64,000 nt of DNA, from NCBI RefSeq assembly GCF_026626705.1, contig NZ_JAPNKC010000001.1, positions 9,070,001 through 9,134,000 on the forward strand, read 5' to 3'. The DNA is from Pyxidicoccus sp. MSG2 (GTDB taxonomy: Bacteria > Myxococcota > Myxococcia > Myxococcales > Myxococcaceae). The position numbers were made by a program, and so were the translations under genes. Of the stretch, positions 40,612 through 49,240 are shown in pieces. The first letter of the stretch is position 1, and each line of letters opens with the position of its first letter. Under the pieces are notes generated by a model. The model was not told the DNA's origin. It made no database searches and was given only the letters and a program-made list of their open reading frames with translations.

Positions 40612-42850
40612 TGGCCATCAAGCTTGAGGAACTCGAGGTGAAGCAGGGCTTCCACTACCAGGCGGAGGACGGGGTCGCCGTCATCACGTATGACCTGCCG
40701 GACTCACCCGTGAACACGCTGTCGCCCGAGACGGGCGAGGCCTTCACCCGCCTCATGTCCCGCGCGGAGGGGGCACCCGAGGTGAAGGCCGTGGTCTTCA
40801 TCTCCGGCAAGAAGGACAACTTCGTCGCCGGGGCGAAGATTGATTTCCTGCAGACCCTCAAGACGGCGGAGGAGGCCACCGCCATCAGTCGCAACGGCCA
40901 GGAGGGCTTCGACCGGCTGGACGCCTTCCCCAAGCCCGTCGTCGCGGCCATCCATGGCTCGTGTCTCGGCGGCGGCCTGGAGTGGGCGCTGGCGTGTGAC
41001 TACCGCATCGCCACGGACAGCCCCAAGACGTCGCTGGGGCTGCCGGAGACGCAGCTGGGCCTGATTCCCGGCGCCGGCGGCACCCAGCGGCTGCCCGCCC
41101 TCATCGGCGTGCAGGCGGCGCTGGACCTCATCCTCACCGGCAAGAGCCTCAAGCCCTCCAAGGCGAAGAAGCTGGGCGTGGTGGATGAAGTCGTGCCGGT
41201 GCCGCTCTTGCGCAAGCTCGCGGTGCAGCGCGCGAAGGAGCTGGCCGAGGGCACGCTGAAGGTGGAGCGCACGCGCGGCCAGGGCTTCAAGTCCGTGGTC
41301 TCCGGCGGCAAGGCGAAGGGGCTGGCGGGCTTCTTCCAGGGACTGGCCAACAAGGAGCTGTGGGCGGAAGTCGCCCTGGAGGACAACCCGCTCGGCCGCA
41401 AGCTCGTGTTCGACGAGGCGCGCAAGCAGTTGCTGAAGAAGACGCGCGGCCACTACCCGGCGCAGGAGAAGGCGCTCCAGGTGATTCGCACGGGCCTGGA
41501 GTCCGGACACAAGGCGGGCCAGGAGGCCGAGGCGAAGGCGTTCGGCGAGCTCGTGGTGTCGGACGTCTCCAAGCGACTGGTGGAAATCTTCTTCGCGACG
41601 ACGGCGCTGAAGAAGGAGAACGGCACCGCCAACCCCAGCGTGAAGCCGCGCGAGGTGAAGAAGGTGGCGGTGCTGGGCGGCGGCCTCATGGGCGGCGGCA
41701 TCGCCTACGTGGCCAGCGCGCTGCAGGGCGTGCCCGTGCGCGTGAAGGACAAGGACGACGCGGGCGTGGGCCGCGCGCTGAAGCAGGTGCAGTCCATCCT
41801 GGATGAGCGCACGAAGAAGCGCTCGCTGACGCCGCGCGAGGCGGCGGCGAAGATGGCGCTCATCACCGCGGGCACGGACTACAGCGGCTTCAAGGCCGCG
41901 GACCTCGTCATCGAGGCGGTGTTCGAGGACCTGAAGCTCAAGCACCGCATCATCGCCGAGGTGGAGGCCGTCACCGGAGACCACTGCATCTTCGCGTCCA
42001 ACACCTCCAGCATTCCGATTACGGACCTGGCGAAGGGCAGCCGCCGGCCGGCGCAGGTCATCGGGATGCACTACTTCAGCCCGGTGAACAAGATGCCGCT
42101 GCTGGAGATCATCACCCACCCGGGCACCGCCGAGTGGGTGACGGCCACCTGCGTGGAGGTGGGCCGCAAGCAGGGCAAGACGGTCATCGTCGTCAACGAC
42201 GGGCCGGGCTTCTACACCTCGCGCATCCTCGCGCCGTACATGAACGAGGCGGCGTACCTCCTGGCGGAGGGCGCGGACATCGCGGAGCTGGACAGGGCGC
42301 TCGTGGACTTCGGCTTCCCGGTGGGCCGATTACGCTCCTGGACGAGGTGGGCATCGACGTGGCGCAGAAGGTGGGCCCCATCATGGAGGCCGCGTTCGGC
42401 AAGCGCATGGCGGCACCCAAGGCGCTGGAGAACGTCGTCACCGACGGCCGCCTGGGCCGCAAGACGCAGAAGGGCTTCTACCTGTACGAGGACGGGAAGA
42501 AGAAGGAGGTGGACCCGACCATCTACGCGCTGCTGCCGCATGGGAAGGACCGCAAGTCCTTCGACCGTGAGGAGATGGCGGAGCGGCTGGTGCTGCAGAT
42601 GGTGAACGAGGCCGTGCGCTGCATGGGCGAGGGAATCCTCCGCAGCGCGCGCGACGGCGACGTGGGCGCCATCTTCGGCCTGGGCTTCCCGCCGTTCCTG
42701 GGCGGCCCGCTGCGCTACGTGGACAGCCGCGGCCCCGCCGAGGTGCTGCGCAAGCTGGAGCACTACCACGACAAGCTCGGGGAGCGTTTCACCCCCGCCC
42801 CGCACCTCGTGGAGATGGTGAAGGCGGGCAAGACGTTCTACCCGCGCTGA
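40611..42850 (+). pseudogene. fadJ: FadJ-type multifunctional beta-oxidation protein with a single-base frameshift
   Basis: Enoyl-CoA hydratase plus 3-hydroxyacyl-CoA dehydrogenase, spread over two frames. The hydratase half has GSCLGGGLEWALACDYRIA and GLIPGAGGTQRLP. The dehydrogenase half has the NAD site VAVLGGGLMGGGIAY and catalytic HYFSPVNKMPLLE. At 42321-42330 the first frame reads DFGFPVG and then loses similarity, while the next frame continues ITLLDEVGIDVAQKVGP to a normal C-terminus ending in 42850. The read GGGCCGATT would need one more C (GGGCCCGATT) to restore the family sequence DFGFPVGPITLLDEVG. Everything else is well conserved, so a sequencing error in a C-run or a very recent mutation is likely. 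Confidence 0.88.
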
Positions 42851-42875
42851 CCGTCGCTGAAGGCTTCACCGGCTC

Positions 42876-42901
42876 GGGAGTCCGCGTCTTCGCGGGCTCC
42901 C
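42876..42901 (+). terminator. Stem-loop after fadJ
   Basis: An 11-base stem (GGGAGTCCGCG with CGCGGGCTCCC, one G-T wobble) around a TCTT loop begins 25 bases after the fadJ stop. No U-tract follows, so it would be an atypical terminator or an mRNA-end stabiliser. Confidence 0.5.
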
Positions 42902-42944
42902 GGGCTTGACCGGGGCGGCGTTCTGGACCAAGCCTGCCGGCCGC

Positions 42945-44078
42945 ATGGCCCGCTCCGCGTCCCGCACCATCGCCCTCGTCGCCCTCGTCGCTGTCGTGCT
43001 GTGCGGCGCCGCCGCCGGACTGGGGGCTCATCGCTACTTCCACAAGAACAAGCAGAACCCCGTCGTCCGCGTGGACGAGTACGTCACCATGGGCTGGGTG
43101 GCGTGGGACTCGAGCTGGTACATGCGCATTGCGCAGGAGGGCTACCAGTTCACTCCGGGCCAGCAGAGCTCGGTGGCCTTCTTCCCGCTCTATCCGCTGG
43201 TCATCCGCGCCGTGCAGACGCTCGGGCCGGACGTGTACCAGTCCGGTGTCCTCATCACCCTGCTGTGCGGCCCGCTGGCGCTGATTCTCTTCACGCTCTG
43301 GGCGCGCCGGTTCACGGACGAGGCCACCGCGCTGCGAGCGGGCCTCTTGATGGCCTGCTACCCGTTCGCCTTCTATTTCTACGGCGCCATGTACTCGGAC
43401 GCGCTGTTCGTCCTGCTGGTGATTTCCGCCTTCCTGTTGCTGGAGCGCGGGCTGCTGCTGCCGGCGGTGCTGGTGGCGGCGGTGGCCACGGCGGCGCGGC
43501 CGGTGGCGCCCGCGGTGGTGGTGGGCCTGCTGGTGCGCCGGCTGGAGTGGAAGCACGCGCGCGGCGAGAAGTGGACCGCGGTGGACTTCCTCCCGGTGCT
43601 CGCCGGGCTGGGCTTCGGTTGCTACATGCTCTTTCTCTGGCACAAGTTCGGAGACCCCTTCGCCTTCGTGAAGGTGCAGGGCGCTCCCGGTTGGGACCAG
43701 CAGCCCGGCTGGCACTCGTGGCTGAAGGTGAGCTGGTTCGAGCGCGTCATCCTCCATCCCACGGACAAGCGTGAGGCGTTCCGCCTGGCCGCGCATGCCT
43801 TCTTCACGCTGCTCGCGCTGGCGCTGGTGTGGCCCACGCGGAAGCTCCTGGGGTGGGGTTACGCCGTCTACGTGCTGGCGATTGTCGGCCTGCCCGCGTG
43901 GTCCACGAAAGACTTCATGGGTATGGGGCGGTATCTCTTGTCCTCGTTCCCCGTGTTCCTCACAGGCGCGCTGCTGTTACGCCAGCGGCCGCTGCTGCTG
44001 CGGGGCGCGCTCACGGTGGGCGCAATCTCCGTGGTCGTTCTCTCGTGGGCCTTTGGCGCCGATTATTACATCTCATGA
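42945..44078 (+). CDS. PIG-V-like (GT-C) mannosyltransferase-family membrane protein
   Basis: A 377-residue polytopic membrane protein with about nine hydrophobic segments. A luminal/periplasmic first loop carries WDSSWYMRIAQEGY, and AFFPLYPLVIR follows, the signature pair of the PIG-V / GPI-mannosyltransferase-2 family, in which the Asp is catalytic and the donor is a polyprenyl-phosphate sugar. ATG 42945 is chosen because TTG 42906 would start just inside the terminator-like hairpin region. The stop overlaps the following methyltransferase start (ATGA). A DPM1-like glycosyltransferase that could supply the donor lies 1.5 kb away on the other strand. Confidence 0.82.
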   Translation: MARSASRTIALVALVAVVLCGAAAGLGAHRYFHKNKQNPVVRVDEYVTMGWVAWDSSWYMRIAQEGYQFTPGQQSSVAFFPLYPLVIRAVQTLGPDVYQSGVLITLLCGPLALILFTLWARRFTDEATALRAGLLMACYPFAFYFYGAMYSDALFVLLVISAFLLLERGLLLPAVLVAAVATAARPVAPAVVVGLLVRRLEWKHARGEKWTAVDFLPVLAGLGFGCYMLFLWHKFGDPFAFVKVQGAPGWDQQPGWHSWLKVSWFERVILHPTDKREAFRLAAHAFFTLLALALVWPTRKLLGWGYAVYVLAIVGLPAWSTKDFMGMGRYLLSSFPVFLTGALLLRQRPLLLRGALTVGAISVVVLSWAFGADYYIS

Positions 44079-44746
44079 GCGCACTCCTCGAGCAGGCCCT
44101 CTCCCTCTACGCCTCGCTGCCCGCAGCTGAGCGCTTTCACGTCCACGCGCGCGCGTTGTCCGCGCCGCTCTTGGCCGTGGCCTCGCGGATTCCGGGCGGC
44201 GGCACCGTGGCGGACATCGGCTGTGGACATGGGTTGCTGTCCGCGCTGCTGGCGCTGGCGGACCCGCGCCGCATCGTGCGGGGCGTGGACCCGGACCCGC
44301 GCAAGGTGGCGTGGGCGCGGCAGGCGCTCGTGGGGCTGCCCAACGTCACGCTCGCGGAGGGCACCGTGGAGGAGACGTTCGCCAGCGAGACGGCGGGGGA
44401 CTTCGACGCGGCGGTGGTGTGCGACGTGCTGTACCTGCTGCCCGAGTCGAAGTGGCCCGACTTCCTGCGCACCGTGCACGGGCTGCTCAAGCCCGGCGGG
44501 CGCTTCCTGCTGAAGGAAGTGGAGGGCGACGGCTCCTGGAAGCATCGCAAGGCGCTGTTGCAGGAGTGGGTGATGGTGTCGCTGCTCGGGCGCACGAAGG
44601 CCAGCGGCGGCATGGCGCTCAAGCCTCGCGCGGAGATGACACGGTTGCTGAAGGACGCGGGCTTCGGCGTGCTCGAGGTGGTGGACCTGGGCCGCGGCTA
44701 CACCACGCCGCACGTGCTCTACGTCGCGGAGGCGTGGCTGCCGTAG
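44075..44746 (+). CDS. SAM-dependent methyltransferase
   Basis: A 223-residue class I methyltransferase. The SAM-binding motif VADIGCGHGLLSALL is near residue 50, an acidic strand GVDPDPRKV follows, then VVCDVLYLLP (motif III-like) and LLKPGGRFLLKE. The C-terminal half has a MVSLLGRTKASGG segment with possible membrane contact. It is translationally coupled to the PIG-V-like gene, so it may methylate a glycolipid or glycoprotein product, but the acceptor cannot be read from the sequence. Confidence 0.82.
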   Translation: MSALLEQALSLYASLPAAERFHVHARALSAPLLAVASRIPGGGTVADIGCGHGLLSALLALADPRRIVRGVDPDPRKVAWARQALVGLPNVTLAEGTVEETFASETAGDFDAAVVCDVLYLLPESKWPDFLRTVHGLLKPGGRFLLKEVEGDGSWKHRKALLQEWVMVSLLGRTKASGGMALKPRAEMTRLLKDAGFGVLEVVDLGRGYTTPHVLYVAEAWLP

Positions 44747-44757
44747 GGGAGGGGAGA

Positions 44758-45606
44758 CTACGCGGCCGCGGCGAGGCTTCCGTAGGTGTGCAGCTCGATG
44801 CCGCGCTCGCGCAGCACGGCCTTCACCCTCGGGCTCGTGAGCGCGTCCAGCTCCGCCTGCCAGCCATAGCGCCACGCCGGGTCCTCCGGCACGTGCGGCG
44901 CGCCTTCACCGGGGTGGCAGCCAATCTCGAAGTCACCCGCCGGCAGCGCATCCAGCGCGTCCATCAGCGCGCGCTCATCCAGCCGGCCCGCCTCGAACAC
45001 GCCGCCCGCGCTCACCCGGCGCACGCCTGGCGTGCTCCACGGCGGTACCCGCGCCAGCGCCGCCAGCACCGTCGCCTTCAGCGCGGGGCCCGGTGCCCGC
45101 AGCCACAGCGTCCTCGGCAGCGCATCCGGCCACCTCAGCGGCAGCCCCTCGCGCGCGGCCAGCGCCTCCACCACGCCGCGCACCCCTGGTAACAGGTGCA
45201 GGTGCTGGTGCCCGTCCAGGTGGTCCACCGCCACGCCCAGCTCCCGCGCGCGCTTCAGTTGCGCGGCCAGCTCCACCTCCACCTCTTCACGCCGCACGGC
45301 CCCGGCGAGCCACGCCTTCGCGAAGTCCGCCCAGCTCCCGCGCATCCGCCCGCCCGGCGCCACCGAGGGCACCGCATGCACGGGCGCCGCCGGAGGCAGC
45401 CGGGTGGACAGCGCCAGGTGCAGGCCCACTGCCAGCCCCTGCTCCCGCGCGTGATTGGCGGCCTCGGGCGCCGTGGGGCCCATGGCCAGCAGGGTGGCGC
45501 TGGTGACGATGCCTTCGCGGTGTGCCCGGAGGATGCCCGCGTCCAGCGAGGGGTGCAGCCCCAGGTCGTCCGCGTTCACCACCAGGCGCGTGAGGGAGCG
45601 CGCCAC
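44758..45606 (-). CDS. ChbG/HpnK-family (YdjC-like) carbohydrate deacetylase
   Basis: A 282-residue enzyme with the YdjC metal-site motifs: VVNADDLGLH (Asp-Asp), GLHLALSTRLPP (His) and DHLDGHQHLHLLPGV (His-x-His). The family removes N-acetyl groups from chitobiose or from lipid-linked amino sugars such as those of HpnK. The start is GTG 45606, with TGAGGA 8 bases upstream; that site overlaps the stop of the glycosyltransferase gene 11 bases before, so translation is coupled. It may deacetylate the sugar put on a polyprenyl carrier by that enzyme. Confidence 0.86.
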   Translation of the reverse strand: MARSLTRLVVNADDLGLHPSLDAGILRAHREGIVTSATLLAMGPTAPEAANHAREQGLAVGLHLALSTRLPPAAPVHAVPSVAPGGRMRGSWADFAKAWLAGAVRREEVEVELAAQLKRARELGVAVDHLDGHQHLHLLPGVRGVVEALAAREGLPLRWPDALPRTLWLRAPGPALKATVLAALARVPPWSTPGVRRVSAGGVFEAGRLDERALMDALDALPAGDFEIGCHPGEGAPHVPEDPAWRYGWQAELDALTSPRVKAVLRERGIELHTYGSLAAAA

Positions 45607-45617
45607 GTCCGAAGTCC

Positions 45618-46412
45618 TCAGCCCCGCGCCGCGCGGCCCGTGGGCGGCACCGCGTGGAGCTGCTGCACCGACGGCGGCAGCCGCACCGGCTGCACCGGAG
45701 GCTGCGGCGAGCGCGTCTGCGGGTACAGCCGCACCAGCTCCTTCACCATCTTCACGATGACCGAAGGCGAGGCCAGCGTGGAGATGCCGCGCGTGCGCGG
45801 GAAGTAGTCCACGCCCATCTGGAACACGCGGAAGCCCTTGCGGATGGCCTTCACCACCAGCTCGGCATCGATGAACGAGCCCTGGCTGTGCAGCTCCATG
45901 GACTCCAGCACCCGCCGGTGCATCACCTTGAAGCTGAAGTTGACGTCCTTGATCTGGATGTCGAACAGCGCGCGGATGAGCAGGTTGTAGACGAACGAGT
46001 AGACGATGCGCTTGGGGCCCTCGCTCGTGCGGTCGAACCGGAAGGCGCAGATCATGTCCGCCTCCAGGTACTCCATCAGGTGCAGCGAGCGCTCCAGCTC
46101 CCGCATGTCCCACGGCAGGTCCACGTCCGAATACACGACGATGTCCTTCGTCGACGCCGCCAGCCCCGTGCGCATCGCCCCGCCCAGCTTGAGATTCACG
46201 GGGTGGTGGATGACCCGCAACTGGGGCACCTTCTGCGCCAGCGCCTCGCAGATTTCGCGCGTCCGGTCCGTGGAGGCGTCGTTGACGATGATGATTTCGA
46301 AGTCGTCCGTCAGCTTGGGAAGTACGTCCAGGGCGCGACTCACGGCGCGCTCGACGTAGTCCTCCTCGTTCCATGCGGGAAAGAAGAGGCTGATACTGGG
46401 GTACTTGCCCAC
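45618..46412 (-). CDS. DPM1-like family 2 glycosyltransferase
   Basis: A 264-residue GT2 enzyme. Near the N-terminus SLFFPAWNEEDYVERAV is the nucleotide-sugar binding region, followed by IIIVNDASTDRT and the metal motif VVYSDVDLPWD (DxD). The single domain without C-terminal membrane helices resembles dolichol/polyprenol-phosphate sugar synthases. GTG 46412 has GAGG 6 bases upstream and gives VGKYPSISLFFPAWN; TTG 46475 would add 21 unconserved residues. It is cotranscribed with the deacetylase. Confidence 0.82.
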   Translation of the reverse strand: MGKYPSISLFFPAWNEEDYVERAVSRALDVLPKLTDDFEIIIVNDASTDRTREICEALAQKVPQLRVIHHPVNLKLGGAMRTGLAASTKDIVVYSDVDLPWDMRELERSLHLMEYLEADMICAFRFDRTSEGPKRIVYSFVYNLLIRALFDIQIKDVNFSFKVMHRRVLESMELHSQGSFIDAELVVKAIRKGFRVFQMGVDYFPRTRGISTLASPSVIVKMVKELVRLYPQTRSPQPPVQPVRLPPSVQQLHAVPPTGRAARG

Positions 46413-46510
46413 GAAGGACCTCGACGGAGAGACGTGCGGGAGTGAACGGGCTCGGTACCAGAGCACCTCAGCCAAATCAACGAGAGGGGTCGCACTCCGA
46501 CTTACCGTCG

Positions 46511-46529
46511 TGATACCGTATGAGTATCA
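46511..46529. promoter_or_regulatory. TGATAC-N7-GTATCA inverted repeat
   Basis: A perfect 6-base inverted repeat in A/T-richer DNA, in the gap between the divergent glycosyltransferase and diguanylate cyclase genes, 16 bases before the latter's GTG start. It could be an operator for either promoter. Confidence 0.35.
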
Positions 46530-46544
46530 ATTTGCGGGTACACT

Positions 46545-47477
46545 GTGACCTCCAGGCCCTACACCCTGCTCGTGGTGGATGACTCGCAGTCAACGCTGCC
46601 CCGGCTGGCCCGAGCCCTGGGGCCGGAGGACTTCGCGCTCCGGCTGACACCGCACGGGCCGGACGTCCCCCGGCTGGCCCGGGGTACGGCCCTGGTGGTG
46701 CTCTGCCCGGGCGAGGACGCCGCGGGGCTGCTCACGCTCCTGGACCGGTTGATTCCTCCGGAAGGTGGACCGGGGACGCCCGTCCTGGTGCTTGCCCCCC
46801 CGGAGCCGCGCACCCTCTGGCTGGAGGCGCTCCGCAGGGGCGCTGAGGTCGTTCTTGACCCATGGGACCCCGAGGAATTGGTCGCCCGGGTGCACCGGTG
46901 CCTGTCCACGCAGGCCCGGATGGAGGCGCTCGCCTTGCAGGTCGGCGAGCTGCAGCGGCTGTCGTCGACGGACGGCCTCACGGGCGTCCACAACCACCGG
47001 CATTTCCAGGAGCGGCTGCGCGAGGAGTTCCGCCGCGCCCAGCGCTACGACGACGCGCTGTCGCTCATCCTCCTGGACCTGGACCACTTCAAGAACGTGA
47101 ATGACCAGTTCGGCCACACAGCCGGAGACGGGGTGCTGCGCGAGGTGGCCGCGGCGCTCCAGCGCGGCGTGCGCGAGACGGACCTGGTGGCCCGCTACGG
47201 AGGGGAGGAGTTCGCGGTGCTGCTGCCTCGCACCCACCTCACCGGGGCCCTCACCGTGGCGGAGCGCGTGCGCCGCGAGTTGTGCGCCCTGCGCCTGGGC
47301 ACCGAGGGCACCTTGCGCGTGACGGCCTCGCTCGGCGTCTCCAGCTTCCCCCACCGCTCCGTCCTCTCCCCGGAGCAGCTCCTCCTCACCGCCGACGAGG
47401 CCCTCTACCGGGCCAAGCACGAGGGGAGAGACCGCATCTGCCTGCACGCCCAGCTCCCCCCGTTTCCGCCCCCTTAG
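46545..47477 (+). CDS. Diguanylate cyclase with N-terminal receiver-like domain
   Basis: A 310-residue response-regulator-like protein. Residues about 5-120 follow the receiver fold (LLVVDDSQS, then GTPVLVLAPP), but the phospho-acceptor Asp strand reads TALVVLCPGED, without a clear Asp, so it may be non-phosphorylatable. The GGDEF domain (about 145-300) has the active-site motif GGEEF at residues 219-223. An I-site RETD (210-213) lies five residues before it, for c-di-GMP product inhibition. It should make c-di-GMP in the cytoplasm. Start is GTG 46545. It stands alone. Confidence 0.88.
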   Translation: MTSRPYTLLVVDDSQSTLPRLARALGPEDFALRLTPHGPDVPRLARGTALVVLCPGEDAAGLLTLLDRLIPPEGGPGTPVLVLAPPEPRTLWLEALRRGAEVVLDPWDPEELVARVHRCLSTQARMEALALQVGELQRLSSTDGLTGVHNHRHFQERLREEFRRAQRYDDALSLILLDLDHFKNVNDQFGHTAGDGVLREVAAALQRGVRETDLVARYGGEEFAVLLPRTHLTGALTVAERVRRELCALRLGTEGTLRVTASLGVSSFPHRSVLSPEQLLLTADEALYRAKHEGRDRICLHAQLPPFPPP

Positions 47478-47494
47478 TCGCCCGGCGGCGGACC

Positions 47495-47526
47495 CGGGTC
47501 AAAGACTCTGGGTAGATATTGACCCG
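47495..47526. promoter_or_regulatory. Inverted repeat CGGGTCAA-N16-TTGACCCG, activator-site candidate
   Basis: A perfect 8-base inverted repeat about 95-125 bases upstream of the sigma-54 promoter, at the distance expected for an enhancer of an NtrC-type activator. Further GGGTC half-sites occur at 47539-47543 and 47565-47569. Confidence 0.55.
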
Positions 47527-47568
47527 TTTAGTGGGGGAGGGTCTACTCTGACTCACGCACTCTTGGGT

Positions 47569-47590
47569 CACGAGAGAGTTAAATCTCGTG
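47569..47590. promoter_or_regulatory. Inverted repeat CACGAGA-N8-TCTCGTG
   Basis: A perfect 7-base inverted repeat 30 bases upstream of the sigma-54 -24 element. It may be a second regulator site or an additional half-site for the activator; it overlaps a GGGTCA half-site at 47565-47570. Confidence 0.4.
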
Positions 47591-47619
47591 ATTCCAGGAG
47601 TTTACCGTGCAACGGCCTC

Positions 47620-47635
47620 TGGCAGGGCCATTGCA
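47620..47635 (+). promoter_or_regulatory. Sigma-54 (-24/-12) promoter of the kinase/NtrC-type operon
   Basis: TGGCAGGGCCATTGCA matches the sigma-54 consensus TGGCACGRNNNTTGCW at every specified position except one (G for C at the sixth). The GG and GC doublets have the exact spacing. Transcription would start near 47646, leaving a leader of about 14 bases before ATG 47660, which supports that start codon over the earlier GTG 47588. Confidence 0.75.
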
Positions 47636-47659
47636 ATTGTCGTGAGGCAGAAAGAATCC

Positions 47660-49240
47660 ATGGGTCCTCAAGCCGCACAGCTCGCGAAGCAGGATGCAGC
47701 GCCCCGGGGGCGGCTGCTGCTGGTGGACGACGAGGAGAACATCCTCAAGTCCATCCGCCGGGTGCTGCGCCGGGGGGACTGGGACATCGAGACGGCGACG
47801 GACGCCGAGCAGGGGCTGCGGACGCTGGAGCAGTTCCGCCCCGAGGTCGTCATCTCCGACTTCCGGATGCCGGGGATGAACGGGGTGGAGTTCCTCACCC
47901 AGGTGAAGCAGCAGGCGCCGCGCGCCCAGCGCATCATGCTGACGGGCCAGGCGGACCAGCAGGCGATTGAAGAGGCCATCAACCGCTCGGAAATCTTCCG
48001 CTTCATCTCCAAGCCGTGGAACGACAGCCACCTGGTGCTGACGGTGAAGAGCGCCTTCGAGCAGTACGCGCTCCAGACGGAGAACGAGCGGCTGCACCAG
48101 ATGACGCAGGGGCAGAACGCCGAGCTCAAGCTGCTCAACGCGGACCTGGAGGAGCGCGTCGCCCAGCGCACGCGCATGCTCAGCCAGGCCAAGCGCGAGT
48201 GGGAGCTGTCGTTCGACTGCATGGAGACGCCGCTGTGCGTGGTGCGCGCGCGCGACTTCGCCGTGCGCCGCGCCAACCTCGCGTACGCCCGCGTCGCCGG
48301 CCGCGAGATTGAAGAGATTCCCTCCGAGACGGCCTGCTACCGCTACCTCTTCGGCCGCAACGAGCCGTGCACGGGCTGCCCGCTGCCGGCGGCGGTGGAG
48401 AGCGGCAAGGGCGCGCGCGGCGAGGTGCAGCAGTCCGGCCGCACCTACGTGGTGTCCGCGTACCCGATGGCGGGCGACGACCGGGTGGTGTGCACCTACC
48501 GGGACGTCACCGAGGAGCAGTCGATTACGCGCCGCCTCATCGAGACGGAGAAGATGGCCGCGGTGGGCCAGCTCGCCGGCGGTGTGGCGCACGAAATCAA
48601 CAACCCGCTGGGCGGCATCCTCGCCTTCGCGCAGCTCATGTCGCGCGACGCGGGCCGCACCGCGCCGGACCTCGAGTCGCTCAAGCTGATTGAAGAGAGC
48701 GCGCTGCGCTGCAAGCGGATTGTCGAGAGCCTCCTCAAGTTCAGCCGCCACAGCCGCGTGGAGGACCGGCGGCTGTTCGACTTGTCCAAGTGCGTGGAGG
48801 ACGCGGCGGTGCTCTTCCGCGCGCAGCTCAAGTCGACGCCCCGGGTGGAGCTGTCGCTGGGGCTGACGGAGGGGCTGCCCAAGGTGTACGGCGACCCCGG
48901 CCAGCTCGCGCAGGTGGTGCTCAACCTGCTGCAGAACGGCCTCCAGGCGCTGCCTGCTCCCGAAGGCCGCCTGTCCCTGGTGACGGGCCGCGAGGGGGAC
49001 CGCTGCTACTTCGCCGTGGCCGACACCGGCAGCGGCATCGAAGAGCGCCACCTGCCGCGCATCTTCGAGCCCTCCTTCACGACCAAGGCCCCCGGTGAAG
49101 GTACCGGCCTGGGGCTGTCCATCGCCTACCGCATCGTCCAGGACCACGGGGGCAGCTTCCACGTGGACACCCAGGTCAACGCGGGCTCCCGCTTCACCGT
49201 CTTCCTGCCCATCCCCCTGCAGCTCGAGAGGTTGCCGTGA
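47660..49240 (+). CDS. Receiver-PAS-histidine kinase (HsfB-like)
   Basis: A 526-residue soluble hybrid kinase. An N-terminal receiver domain has Asp67 (VVISDFRMPG) and ends with the FRFISKPW Lys. A coiled coil leads to a PAS domain whose loop carries CYRYLFGRNEPCTGCP, a cysteine motif seen in many PAS sensors. A HisKA domain with His311 (GGVAHEINNPLGG) and a HATPase domain (NLLQNGLQAL, DTGSGI, GTGLGL) follow. It starts just after a sigma-54 promoter and overlaps the NtrC-family gene by 4 bases. The order receiver-kinase then NtrC-type activator recalls HsfB-HsfA of M. xanthus, which control lonD; that identity is from memory and unproven. Confidence 0.88.
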   Translation: MGPQAAQLAKQDAAPRGRLLLVDDEENILKSIRRVLRRGDWDIETATDAEQGLRTLEQFRPEVVISDFRMPGMNGVEFLTQVKQQAPRAQRIMLTGQADQQAIEEAINRSEIFRFISKPWNDSHLVLTVKSAFEQYALQTENERLHQMTQGQNAELKLLNADLEERVAQRTRMLSQAKREWELSFDCMETPLCVVRARDFAVRRANLAYARVAGREIEEIPSETACYRYLFGRNEPCTGCPLPAAVESGKGARGEVQQSGRTYVVSAYPMAGDDRVVCTYRDVTEEQSITRRLIETEKMAAVGQLAGGVAHEINNPLGGILAFAQLMSRDAGRTAPDLESLKLIEESALRCKRIVESLLKFSRHSRVEDRRLFDLSKCVEDAAVLFRAQLKSTPRVELSLGLTEGLPKVYGDPGQLAQVVLNLLQNGLQALPAPEGRLSLVTGREGDRCYFAVADTGSGIEERHLPRIFEPSFTTKAPGEGTGLGLSIAYRIVQDHGGSFHVDTQVNAGSRFTVFLPIPLQLERLP

